This document shows positions 16,723-24,151 of a stretch of DNA of 30,980 nucleotides, piece after piece. The stretch comes from Gallionella sp. UBA4737 (GTDB lineage Bacteria; Pseudomonadota; Gammaproteobacteria; Burkholderiales; Gallionellaceae): positions 1 to 30,980 of the forward strand of contig DHIV01000117.1 in assembly GCA_002403995.1 (NCBI GenBank), in the 5' to 3' direction. The notes under the pieces are model-generated. The model ran no database searches and was not told the origin of the DNA. It saw only the letters and a program-made list of their open reading frames with translations. The translations under genes and the position numbers were made by a program. Numbering within the stretch: the stretch's first letter is position 1; each line of letters begins with the position of its first letter.

Positions 16723-16835
16723 GCACCCGGTTATAGAACCCGAATTAGATCCGGGTACAAGCGGGTGTTACCAAATTTAAGGCAGAGTTGAAGTAACAGG
16801 GTATGAATTGCAATTTTGAAAGCGAGGGAAAGAAA

Positions 16836-19700
16836 ATGAAATCTATGTTAATTCGTCTTGGTCTGTTGGCCCTGATGATTTCGGGACTGTCAGGTTGTGG
16901 TGGCGGTACTGGCTCCATAGGCCCGGCTGGCACGCCTGGCACGAATGGGACTGGCTACTTGATTAACGTTGGCGACAATTCAGTTGCTCCTACTGCAGAC
17001 TCCATTGCCGCATGGAAAGCGCTTGCGCCGCAGGTCACCATAACCAGCGTTACAGTATCCGGCCAGCCGGTCGTCAAATTTACGGTAACAGACGCTGCCG
17101 GCAACCCTCTCGTAGGCTTGGGCAATAAATCTCAGAGCTCTAGCGCCACTGTTGCCGGCCTGACAAACATCGGTTTCACCCTTGCCAAGCTGGTGCCCGT
17201 CACTGGAGGCCCCAGCAAGTGGGTCAGCTATAACGTAATCAGGCCGCCAACTGTCACGGAGGCGACGGGTACCATGCCGTCCACGTCCTCATGCAACTCT
17301 ACCAAGACCTGGTGCGGCACATACCCAACCACTGATACGCAAGGCACCCTGGTCGATAACGGTGATGGTAGCTACCAGTACACCTTCCTTCGCGATCCAA
17401 CACAGACGGCAGCTATTGCTGCTTCCCTGGCAGATTCTGTTGACGGGCTATCCAAAAAAGCCGATCTGGGTGATTTGAGTTTTAATGCGAGTATGACCCA
17501 TCGTCTGGGGATTCAAATCGGTGGTGCAGCACCAGGCACGGGTTCCAACACGCCCGATGCAGTGACTGTAACTACCGGCGTTAACATGGTTAATACCGCG
17601 AATGTGGTGTATGACTTCAGACCCGATGGCGGCACGATCATCAACACGCGCGATATCGTCAAAATCGATTCCTGCGCCGATTGTCACCGGGGGAAAGTCC
17701 TGGCCCACGGCAGCCGCAAGGATCCAAAATACTGTGTCACCTGTCATACCGATCAGATTAAATACAGTTTTAATGGCGGCGATGCAACCTTCCTTGCCGA
17801 CGGCGTGACATTTGCAGTGCAAACCGGTAGTAATAGCGTCGTTCGCCCCGCTCAAGCCATCCTCTACGGCAGGGCCGTAGGTAACTATCCCAGCCTGATT
17901 CATAAGGTGCACATGGGAGAGGAACTGGTCAAGAAGGGCTATCACTTCAACAATGCCGCGGAAGGCTTATTCAACGAAGTTAAATTCCCTCAGGACCAGC
18001 GCAACTGCACCAAGTGTCACAATGGCGCAGCAAGCGATGTCAACAAGAAGACAGTTGACGGTGACAACTGGAAGAACTTGCCCAGCAGGCTGGCCTGTGG
18101 CGCTTGCCACGACGGTATCGACTTTACCCTCGCCGCGGGAGCAGTAGGCAGCATAACCCTGCAAGATAGAGATGCTGATGTCAGTGCTAACGTTGCGGTC
18201 GGCACGACTCATTCAGGCCATGTCGGAGGAATACAAACAGATGACAGTTTGTGCAGCAGTTGCCATACGGCAGCGGCAACCATGCTTGTGCATATCCCGG
18301 TGACACAACCCGACCCGAGCAATGCACTCCTCTCTGGTGGTACCAACAACTATACCAATGCGGCTTCGATTGCATCGAACACGAGCAACCTGCCGGCGGG
18401 TGCGATCAAGGTCAGCTACGACATCAAGAGCGTATCAAGGAATACCAGCATGCAACCGGTAATGGTATTCAGGATGTTGCAAGATGGCGTTGCTGTACCT
18501 TTTAATACCTATTCAGCGGGTGTCACGGAGGAAATCTGGACCAATTTCATGGGTGCGCCCAGCGTGTACTTTGTGTTCGCCGTGCCGCAGGATGGTATTG
18601 CCGCCCCGGCTGATTTCAATGCCAGTGCCTCAAGTTACTTCAGGAGTCTATGGAACGGCACAGCGACCGGTACTTCTGCGGGCACCTTGACGGGGCCGGA
18701 CAGTAATGGCTATTACACTGCCACTCTTACCGGGGTGACTATTCCGGACAACGCGGTGATGCTCACCGGTGGGCTGGGTTATACGTACGCTGTGAAGACT
18801 ACTTTGCCGCTTACCCAGACCAATCTCGCAGCCTATCCGGTTACGGCTGCAACAGGAAGCGGGCTAACTGCGGGAATGCCAAACATGACGGGTGGTCTGA
18901 TCGTCGTCGCACCCGATATACAGAAGGTAGCCAGCGCTGGTGCGGCCGCCGGTGGTACGGGTGGTGCCTATAGCGGCCGCCGAGTAATCGTCGAAGATGC
19001 GCGCTGCAACAAGTGCCACCAGGAACTCGGTGTCTTTGCCAAATCTACTTTCCATGCCGCACAGCGCAATGACGGAACAACCTGTTCATGGTGTCACACC
19101 CCCAACAGAACCAGTTCCGGTTGGGCTGCGGATTCCATTGCTCACGTCCATGCAATCCATGGCGGTTACGATGCCACGGGCATGGGTACTACCAGCGGCG
19201 GCAAAAACAAACGGACCGTTAAATTCAATTGGCATGCGCTGTCTGCAACAGACGGATTCTGGACAATTGGTTTCCCGGGTGTCTTGAAGCAGTGTGAAAC
19301 CTGCCATTTGCCCGGCACCTATGACTTCAGCTCGACTGCGTCAGCCGGCGCTTTGCCCAATCGGCTGTACAGGACAGTGGCCGCAGGAACGATTGCCGCA
19401 GGGATAACGGTCTCACCCTATGTCATGACAGGTGTAAATTATGGCTCTGGCTTCACTGTTTCTGCTGCCTCAGGTGTTCCCGCTGATGCCGCAGCCACAA
19501 CCCTGGTGAACTCACCGATTGCGACGGCTTGCTTCGCCTGTCACGACACAAGTTTGGCGAGATTGCACATGGAAAGCAATGGCGGTTCAATTTATCGTAC
19601 ACGCGGTGCGCCTGACAATGCTCTTGCCAAACAAGAGCAGTGCATGATTTGCCATGGCACCGGCAGGGTGGCCGATATCAAGGCCATGCATGATAAATAA
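16836..19700 (+). CDS. Outer-membrane decaheme lipoprotein cytochrome, OmcA/MtrC family
   Basis: This protein of 954 residues begins with a lipoprotein signal (lipobox LSGC, Cys21), then a short collagen-like GPAGTPGTNGTG stretch. Ten CxxCH sites fall in two groups of five: coding bases 17673-18266 and 19005-19655. An N-terminal non-heme domain (about 16960-17650) and a central non-heme domain (about 18270-19000) alternate with them. This is the beta / pentaheme / beta / pentaheme layout of MtrC and OmcA, the cell-surface terminal conductors of extracellular electron transfer. A cysteine pair CNSTKTWC lies in the first non-heme domain. GAGGG before the ATG at 16836 supports this start over the in-frame ATG at 16803. 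It follows the barrel gene, so an MtrCAB-like complex is likely, though reduced direction or oxidised direction cannot be told. Confidence 0.95.
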   Translation: MKSMLIRLGLLALMISGLSGCGGGTGSIGPAGTPGTNGTGYLINVGDNSVAPTADSIAAWKALAPQVTITSVTVSGQPVVKFTVTDAAGNPLVGLGNKSQSSSATVAGLTNIGFTLAKLVPVTGGPSKWVSYNVIRPPTVTEATGTMPSTSSCNSTKTWCGTYPTTDTQGTLVDNGDGSYQYTFLRDPTQTAAIAASLADSVDGLSKKADLGDLSFNASMTHRLGIQIGGAAPGTGSNTPDAVTVTTGVNMVNTANVVYDFRPDGGTIINTRDIVKIDSCADCHRGKVLAHGSRKDPKYCVTCHTDQIKYSFNGGDATFLADGVTFAVQTGSNSVVRPAQAILYGRAVGNYPSLIHKVHMGEELVKKGYHFNNAAEGLFNEVKFPQDQRNCTKCHNGAASDVNKKTVDGDNWKNLPSRLACGACHDGIDFTLAAGAVGSITLQDRDADVSANVAVGTTHSGHVGGIQTDDSLCSSCHTAAATMLVHIPVTQPDPSNALLSGGTNNYTNAASIASNTSNLPAGAIKVSYDIKSVSRNTSMQPVMVFRMLQDGVAVPFNTYSAGVTEEIWTNFMGAPSVYFVFAVPQDGIAAPADFNASASSYFRSLWNGTATGTSAGTLTGPDSNGYYTATLTGVTIPDNAVMLTGGLGYTYAVKTTLPLTQTNLAAYPVTAATGSGLTAGMPNMTGGLIVVAPDIQKVASAGAAAGGTGGAYSGRRVIVEDARCNKCHQELGVFAKSTFHAAQRNDGTTCSWCHTPNRTSSGWAADSIAHVHAIHGGYDATGMGTTSGGKNKRTVKFNWHALSATDGFWTIGFPGVLKQCETCHLPGTYDFSSTASAGALPNRLYRTVAAGTIAAGITVSPYVMTGVNYGSGFTVSAASGVPADAAATTLVNSPIATACFACHDTSLARLHMESNGGSIYRTRGAPDNALAKQEQCMICHGTGRVADIKAMHDK

Positions 19701-19730
19701 TCTGACCGATATCGGATCATGGTAAAAGTT

Positions 19731-19766
19731 AACCCGGATGTGGCAACGTATCCGGGTTATTTTTTG
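19731..19766 (+). terminator. Strong rho-independent terminator after outer-membrane cytochrome
   Basis: A perfect 10-base stem, TAACCCGGAT (19731-19740) with ATCCGGGTTA (19751-19760), encloses a 10-base loop and is followed by six T residues. It lies 30 bases after the decaheme lipoprotein stop and inside the electron-transfer cluster, so the last two genes would need read-through or their own promoter. Confidence 0.88.
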
Positions 19767-19819
19767 AAAGGGCAGGCCTGTCAGGAAAATACAGCGCGAG
19801 CCAACCGAAAAGGAATTGT

Positions 19820-20233
19820 ATGAAACATCACTACATCTTTATTGCTTATGCAGCGGCAGCTTTGCTTGCGAGCGCCAGTCTGTCATTGGCTGTTGAAAAC
19901 AAGGTGGACGCTGCGCAGGAAACCAGCAGCAAGGCAAAAGCGGAACCAAAAATCGCCAAAAGCGACATTGGCGCGAAACGCAAGGTCCATGCCAATATCA
20001 AACTGGTCAACATCAACGGCGCCACGCGCGATGAACTGAAAAAACTTCCGGGCATCGGCGACGCAGAAGCCGACAAGATCATCGCTGGCCGCCCTTACGC
20101 CACCAAAGCCCATCTGGTCACACAAAATATAATTTCCATGGGTGTTTACGAAAACCTGAAAAAACGGATCATCGCCAGGCAGCCTTACAAGGATGGTGCC
20201 AAAAATGCAGCGCTCTATAGCAAGAAAAAGTAG
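19820..20233 (+). CDS. Secreted ComEA-like helix-hairpin-helix protein
   Basis: This protein of 137 residues has a signal peptide (about 1-24, cleavage after SLA), a Lys/Ala-rich linker and a ComEA-type helix-hairpin-helix pair at about residues 63-116, with NINGATRDELKKLPGIGDAE as core. HhH domains of this kind bind DNA backbone without sequence preference. In ComEA they act in DNA uptake on the outer face of the inner membrane. The C-terminus is basic (ALYSKKK). No other competence gene is nearby; it sits between an outer-membrane decaheme cytochrome and a quinol dehydrogenase. AAGGA upstream supports the start. Its role here is unknown: DNA binding in the periplasm, structural help to the conduit, or unrelated to it. 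Confidence 0.85.
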   Translation: MKHHYIFIAYAAAALLASASLSLAVENKVDAAQETSSKAKAEPKIAKSDIGAKRKVHANIKLVNINGATRDELKKLPGIGDAEADKIIAGRPYATKAHLVTQNIISMGVYENLKKRIIARQPYKDGAKNAALYSKKK

Positions 20234-20307
20234 CGGTGGTGGTGCGAGAATGGCGGACTGCGGTCGTGTGAAGATTTTTATTTTTTAATTTTGAAGCGGA
20301 GAGCGTT

Positions 20308-20901
20308 ATGGATAACAAACCCGGTTTTATAAAGCGTACCTGGATCTTTCTAAAGAGCCCGAGCGCAAAATATTCCTTTATCGGTATTGCCACTATATTT
20401 TTTTTCACAGGTATCATTTTCTGGGGCGGGTTTAATACGGCCATGGAAGCCACCAACAGGCTGGAATTCTGTATCGGCTGCCATGAAATGCGCGATACCG
20501 TCTATCAGGAATACAAGAAGACCATACATTACTCAAACCGCACCGGTGTGCGCGCGATATGTTCCGACTGCCACGTGCCCAGGGACTGGGGGCACAAGAT
20601 ATTGCGCAAGATCCAGGCAAGCCAGGAAGTTTGGGGCAAGCTCACGGGCTATGTCGACACCCCGGAAAAATTCGAATCTCACCGTATGGAATTGGCGACG
20701 CACGAATGGAACCGCATGAAGGCGACAAATTCTATCGAATGTCGCAATTGCCACAATTTTGATGCCATGAGCGGTGATATTCAGAAGCAGTCTGTCTATA
20801 ACAAACACATGAAGGCGAAGGCAGATGGCCAGACATGTATCGATTGCCACAAGGGCATTGCCCATCATCTGCCAAAAGAGTACCGAGACCCGGATGAGTA
20901 A
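20308..20901 (+). CDS. cymA: Tetraheme quinol dehydrogenase, NapC/NirT/CymA family
   Basis: This protein of 197 residues has one N-terminal membrane anchor (about residues 22-42) without cleavage and a periplasmic domain with four heme sites: CIGCH 55-59, CSDCH 85-89, CRNCH 145-149 and CIDCH 177-181. Its length and heme layout match CymA/NirT. Such proteins connect the membrane quinone pool to periplasmic cytochromes: in iron reducers they oxidise menaquinol, and in iron oxidisers they are proposed to run in the opposite direction. It completes the route from outer surface to quinones in this cluster. A good ribosome binding site (GGAGAG, 20297-20302) precedes the ATG. A probable terminator follows at 20971. 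The symbol is by functional analogy to cymA in Sideroxydans. Confidence 0.93.
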   Translation: MDNKPGFIKRTWIFLKSPSAKYSFIGIATIFFFTGIIFWGGFNTAMEATNRLEFCIGCHEMRDTVYQEYKKTIHYSNRTGVRAICSDCHVPRDWGHKILRKIQASQEVWGKLTGYVDTPEKFESHRMELATHEWNRMKATNSIECRNCHNFDAMSGDIQKQSVYNKHMKAKADGQTCIDCHKGIAHHLPKEYRDPDE

Positions 20902-20970
20902 TTTAACCTGGATGCTGATGGTATATTGACAGAAGTATTTTGCCCCTGATAGTTGAATATGCGAAATGAG

Positions 20971-20996
20971 AGCGACCGCATTGCGGCCGTTCTTTA
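20971..20996 (+). terminator. Probable rho-independent terminator after CymA-like gene
   Basis: AGCGACCGC (20971-20979) pairs with GCGGCCGTT (20983-20991) across a 3-base loop with one mismatch and one wobble pair, followed by a moderately T-rich CTTTATT. It lies between the end of the cytochrome cluster and the convergent SRPBCC gene. Confidence 0.5.
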
Positions 20997-21047
20997 TTCA
21001 ATATCCTTGCAGCTATAACCATATGTGATTTTTGTGTTGTGTAAGGT

Positions 21048-21545
21048 TCAGGCATTGGCCAGATACTCTGTGAGTTGGTCCATCGTTCCGCCCCAGCCCT
21101 TTTCCATCGATCCGAACCCTTCCTCGAAAGTCCTGCGTTCTTCCTCCGTAGCGTTCAACGGGGTCCAGTGCACGGTGACAGTCGTTTTGCCTAAATGGCC
21201 GGCGAAGCTGATCGTGCTCAGCATTTCCAGCGGCCAGCCCGGGCTCATCGGGTGTCTGGTCAAGCCCCCTTTCTCATCGGAAAAGGAATTGACGAAGACG
21301 ATGCGCTCGGGCTTTACGATTTCGCGATAGACGAATTTTCCCCACATGTCATTGCCGTCGGGAGAACGCATGCAATAGTGATAGCTGCCGCCCGGGCGGA
21401 AATCCATTCTGCTGTAAGTCACCTTGAAACCTTTCGGCCCCCACCAGCGCTGCATATGCTCAGGGTTGGTCCATACCTTGAACATGAAATCACGCGACAC
21501 ATCGAACTTGCGCGAGATGATGAACTCTTTATTTTTTTCATCCAT
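21048..21545 (-). CDS. SRPBCC (AHSA1-type) protein
   Basis: This protein of 165 residues belongs to the SRPBCC superfamily, AHSA1-like (Hsp90 ATPase activator homolog 1-like) branch. The hallmarks are FIISRKFDVSRDFMFKVWTN near the N-terminus, MQRWWGPKGF, FRPGGSYHYCMRSPDG, IVKPERIVFVNSF and the C-terminal EEGFGSMEKGWGGTMDQL. The fold forms a hydrophobic cavity that may bind a small ligand; no enzyme activity is established for this branch. The ribosome binding site AAGGAG is clear. It is last in a minus-strand set with a VOC protein and further SRPBCC genes under an ArsR regulator, a common association. The substrate is unknown. Confidence 0.88.
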   Translation of the reverse strand: MDEKNKEFIISRKFDVSRDFMFKVWTNPEHMQRWWGPKGFKVTYSRMDFRPGGSYHYCMRSPDGNDMWGKFVYREIVKPERIVFVNSFSDEKGGLTRHPMSPGWPLEMLSTISFAGHLGKTTVTVHWTPLNATEEERRTFEEGFGSMEKGWGGTMDQLTEYLANA

Positions 21546-21599
21546 GCTTCTTCTCCTTTGGTGAGGCCAGTTGGACGGCGTGCGATATTGGGTTGGTGA

Positions 21600-22013
21600 T
21601 CAAGGCATCACGATGATCATCCACGATACGCCGAAGCGGTCGGCGACCATGCCGAAGCGGGAGGAAAAGAAGGTCTTGGTCAACGGCATCTGTACCCGTC
21701 CGCCGTTTCCCAGCGCGGCGAACAGCCGCTCGGCCTTGCTATCGTTGCTTGCCGAGATCGTCAGCGAAACGCCCCTGAAGTCCGGTTTGCCCGAACATAG
21801 CCCGTCGGACGCCATCACCGTGGTCTCGCCGATCCGGAAACTCGAGTGCATCACCTTGTTCTCGGCACCGGGTGGAATCATGCCGGGCTGGGGAGGTTCG
21901 GGGCTGTCCTTGTAGCGCATCAGCATCGTCAGCTCGGCGCCGAGTGCCTTGCGGTAGAACTCGACCGCCTCCTCGCAGCGGCCTTCGAAATACAGATAGG
22001 GTTGGATTTGCAT
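21600..22013 (-). CDS. VOC (glyoxalase/PhnB-like) family protein
   Basis: This protein of 137 residues is of the PhnB/YjdN type in the vicinal-oxygen-chelate superfamily. It has YLYFEGRCEEAVEFYRKALG near the N-terminus, then MIPPGAENKVMHSSFRIG, a GVSLTISASND segment and the C-terminal FGMVADRFGVSWMI. Family members fold as paired beta-alpha-beta units and can bind a metal ion, but PhnB-like proteins often have no known activity. An excellent ribosome binding site (GAGGAGG) precedes the ATG at 22013. It lies 54 bases upstream of the AHSA1 gene on the same strand, so joint transcription is likely. The function is unknown. Confidence 0.88.
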   Translation of the reverse strand: MQIQPYLYFEGRCEEAVEFYRKALGAELTMLMRYKDSPEPPQPGMIPPGAENKVMHSSFRIGETTVMASDGLCSGKPDFRGVSLTISASNDSKAERLFAALGNGGRVQMPLTKTFFSSRFGMVADRFGVSWMIIVMP

Positions 22014-22060
22014 GGTGTTTCCTCCTCAGAGAGGGGTTGAGTACAAACCTTGCGCGCCGC

Positions 22061-22585
22061 TTAATTTTCAGCGGCAGTCTTCATATTGGAAAGTCCGGTT
22101 TCGAAATCCTTGCCGATCATGTTGTCCATATTGAAAAACAGACCCATCAGCTTTGCCATGTAGGGATTCGGGCCGTACATGGCCCATGTGATGTTCGTAG
22201 AGCTGCGCTCGGCTTTCAGCGTGAACTCAGTCATGTTGTGTCTTTCAAATGGCTCGATGAAATCCAGCTGGATCATGATTCTGGAAGACGGCGAAGAATC
22301 GATGATCTCCATCCGCCCCTTGCCGACTTTTTTATTGCCTTCCCATTCATACACTGCGCCCTTGCCCATGGTCGCGCCGCTGTGGGTTTTTTTCATCGCG
22401 GAATCCATTTTCTCCCAGGGTGACCACGAATCCCAATTGCGGAAATCGTTGATGAGCGCAAAGACCTTCTCCGGCGGGGCTTTGACGCTTGTCCTGCGCT
22501 GGATACGGAAAGTGTCGGGCCTGGTCGCAGCGAAGACAAGCACAGCGGCAATCAGCACGGCGGCCACGATGGTGATCATGAGCAT
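22061..22585 (-). CDS. Membrane-anchored SRPBCC (polyketide-cyclase-like) protein
   Basis: This protein of 174 residues has an N-terminal hydrophobic helix (about residues 2-20, MITIVAAVLIAAVLVFAA), then an SRPBCC domain with RRTSVKAPPEKVFALINDFR, WDSWSPWEKMD, GKGAVYEWEGNKKVGKGRM and a closing helix near GLFFNMDNMIGKDFETGL. The Polyketide_cyc2-type branch binds small hydrophobic ligands; the role of these bacterial proteins is not established. GAGGAG lies close upstream of the ATG. It is between the VOC gene and the frameshifted AHSA1 gene in the same orientation. Confidence 0.85.
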   Translation of the reverse strand: MLMITIVAAVLIAAVLVFAATRPDTFRIQRRTSVKAPPEKVFALINDFRNWDSWSPWEKMDSAMKKTHSGATMGKGAVYEWEGNKKVGKGRMEIIDSSPSSRIMIQLDFIEPFERHNMTEFTLKAERSSTNITWAMYGPNPYMAKLMGLFFNMDNMIGKDFETGLSNMKTAAEN

Positions 22586-22698
22586 TCGTTTCTCCTCGGG
22601 ATTATCGAAATCCCGGCTATTCTCTTATATTCGAGATGACTTAAGCAAACAGTCAGTCTGTTCCACGATGCTGCTCCTTTCATTTCGTGGCTGAGCTT

Positions 22699-23645
22699 TT
22701 ATCGCAACAATGCATCGAGGCGTTCCAGACTTTGCGTCCAGCCCTGTTCCATTCCTGCGATTGCGCCAGCCACGGCCGGTGCGGCTTTGACGACCTTCGC
22801 ATGCAAGGTGAGCTTGGTCTTGCCGTTATATTCCTCGAACGTGATGGTGTTGAGCATTTCGAGCTGCGGATTGCCTGCCGCATCTTCCAGCGCGGTGCTG
22901 GTGAAGACCAGCCGCTCGGGCACGGTGACTTCATGGAACACGCCTTTCATCGGCAACACCATATCGAATGCCGAGCCTGCAGGGCCGCGCATGTGAACCA
23001 GGATCGCGCCGCCGGGCCGCGCATCCCACTCGTACAGCGGATTGGTAAAGCCACGCGGCCCCCACCATTGCGCGACTTGTTTCGGGTCGGTCCATGCCTT
23101 CCATACCAAAGCCCGCGGCGCGTCGAACATGCGGGTGATGACGAGGTCGGCTTTCTTGGCCGCCATGCTGGGCAGGTAGTCCGCGAGGCGTGCCAGCGTC
23201 TGCTTGCCTCCCTCGATCGCGCCATAGGTTTTAATGATCCTGTCGCGATCCGCCGCCGTTGGAAAAAGCTGGTGCAGGGTTACCCTGGTTTGCCTGCCCA
23301 CCGCATCGAATGTCCACGTCGCTTCAAATTGCGCGGCAGGCCCACCCTTTTGCTGCCACCATGTGAGTACTTGATACGCTCCGGCTTGACGATTTCGGTA
23401 AACACGCTCTTGTTGGGATAGTCTGTGCCATCCGGCCCGTGCATCACATGCTTCCACACGCCGCCCACTCTCAAGTCCATTTTTTCGATGGTGGTGGAAA
23501 AGCCGTTCTGCCCCCACCAGTTAACGACGTGCTTTGGATTGGTCATCGCTTCCCAGACCAGTTCGCGCGGCGCATCGAATGTGCGAGTGATGACGATCTC
23601 GCGGTCGGCGGTGCTCGCCGCGTCACTATTTCTTCTTGCGTCCAT
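22699..23645 (-). pseudogene. Two-domain AHSA1/SRPBCC protein, frameshifted
   Basis: From the ATG at 23645 the frame gives a normal AHSA1 N-terminal half (IVITRTFDAPRELVWEAMTN, WWGQNGFSTTIEKMDLRVGG, VFTEIVKPERIKYSHGG). It then shifts at the run CCCTTTT (plus strand 23345-23351). The second half of the domain continues in another frame (AAQFEATWTFDAVGRQTRVT ... YGAIEGGKQTLARLADYL). That frame runs without a stop into a second complete AHSA1 domain from M at 23166 (MAAKKADLVITRMFDAPRAL ... GMEQGWTQSLERLDALLR), ending at 22699. A single missing base in the homopolymer run restores one protein of about 315 residues with two tandem domains. It may be a real mutation, a sequencing error or, less likely, recoding. 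The start overlaps the ArsR gene by 20 bases. Confidence 0.8.
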
Positions 23646-23979
23646 TTTTCTTCTCCTTGATTTTCATCGTTTGAAGATAGGCATCCAGGCGGTCGAAACT
23701 CTGTTCCCAGAATTGCCGGTACTGCTCTACAAAATCCGCAATTTCGTGCAGCGGTGCCGCATTCAGCTGGCATGGACGCCACTGCGCCTGGCGGCTGCGC
23801 GTGATCAGGCCGGCACGTTCCAGCACCTTGAGGTGTTTGGTCACGGCGGGAGTGGTCATCTCGAATGGCGCGGCGAGTTCCGTGACCGATGTCTCGCCCG
23901 AGGCGAGGCGTGCAAGGATCGCGCGGCGGGTTGGGTCGGCGAGTGCAGCAAAGGTGGTGCTGAGATGATCAGAAGACAT
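23626..23979 (-). CDS. ArsR-family transcriptional repressor
   Basis: This protein of 117 residues is a winged-helix ArsR-type regulator: LSTTFAALADPTRRAILARL opens the fold, TSVTELAAPFEMTTPAVTKH holds the recognition helix, and LKVLERAGLITRSRQAQWRP is the wing. There are no paired cysteines of the ArsR/CadC metal sites; the only cysteine is in RPCQLN. It belongs to the branch commonly paired with SRPBCC/AHSA1 genes, so it probably controls the downstream genes (23645 to 21048) and itself. The C-terminus is a Lys-rich tail overlapping the next gene. A perfect 12-base palindrome 16 bases upstream is the probable operator. The ligand is unknown. Confidence 0.92.
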   Translation of the reverse strand: MSSDHLSTTFAALADPTRRAILARLASGETSVTELAAPFEMTTPAVTKHLKVLERAGLITRSRQAQWRPCQLNAAPLHEIADFVEQYRQFWEQSFDRLDAYLQTMKIKEKKNGRKKK

Positions 23980-23994
23980 ATTTAGAAACCCATC

Positions 23995-24006
23995 AGTTAA
24001 TTAACT
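23995..24006. promoter_or_regulatory. Palindromic operator of the ArsR-SRPBCC operon
   Basis: The perfect palindrome AGTTAA-TTAACT lies 16 bases upstream of the ArsR start codon. Its position, where it would cover the leader or promoter, and its symmetry fit autorepression by the ArsR dimer. Confidence 0.65.
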
Positions 24007-24151
24007 AAATGGTAAAATACATCAATCCGCAACTACCTGTCAAGCGTTCCCAGATACATGCAGCCAGGATAGTTTAATGTGCCAAGCAGACAGCGTCCAG
24101 AATCCCTGGGGCGGCTATGGATGACGCACCGATTGCTATGAGGATACGGTG

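Noticed and set aside
16725..16756. Hairpin ACCCGG/CCGGGT between the barrel and surface cytochrome genes
   Set aside because: The loop is 20 bases and no T run follows, so it is not a convincing terminator.
16766..16798. TGTTAC and GTAACA half sites upstream of the surface cytochrome gene
   Set aside because: The spacing is 21 bases instead of 6, so it does not match the operator in the control region; likely coincidence.
20262..20292. T-rich stretch before the CymA-like gene as possible terminator
   Set aside because: Only a 3-base stem precedes the T-rich part.
23345..23351. Programmed -1 frameshift in the AHSA1 gene
   Set aside because: The run is not a canonical slippery heptamer and no downstream pseudoknot was evident; mutation or sequencing error is simpler.
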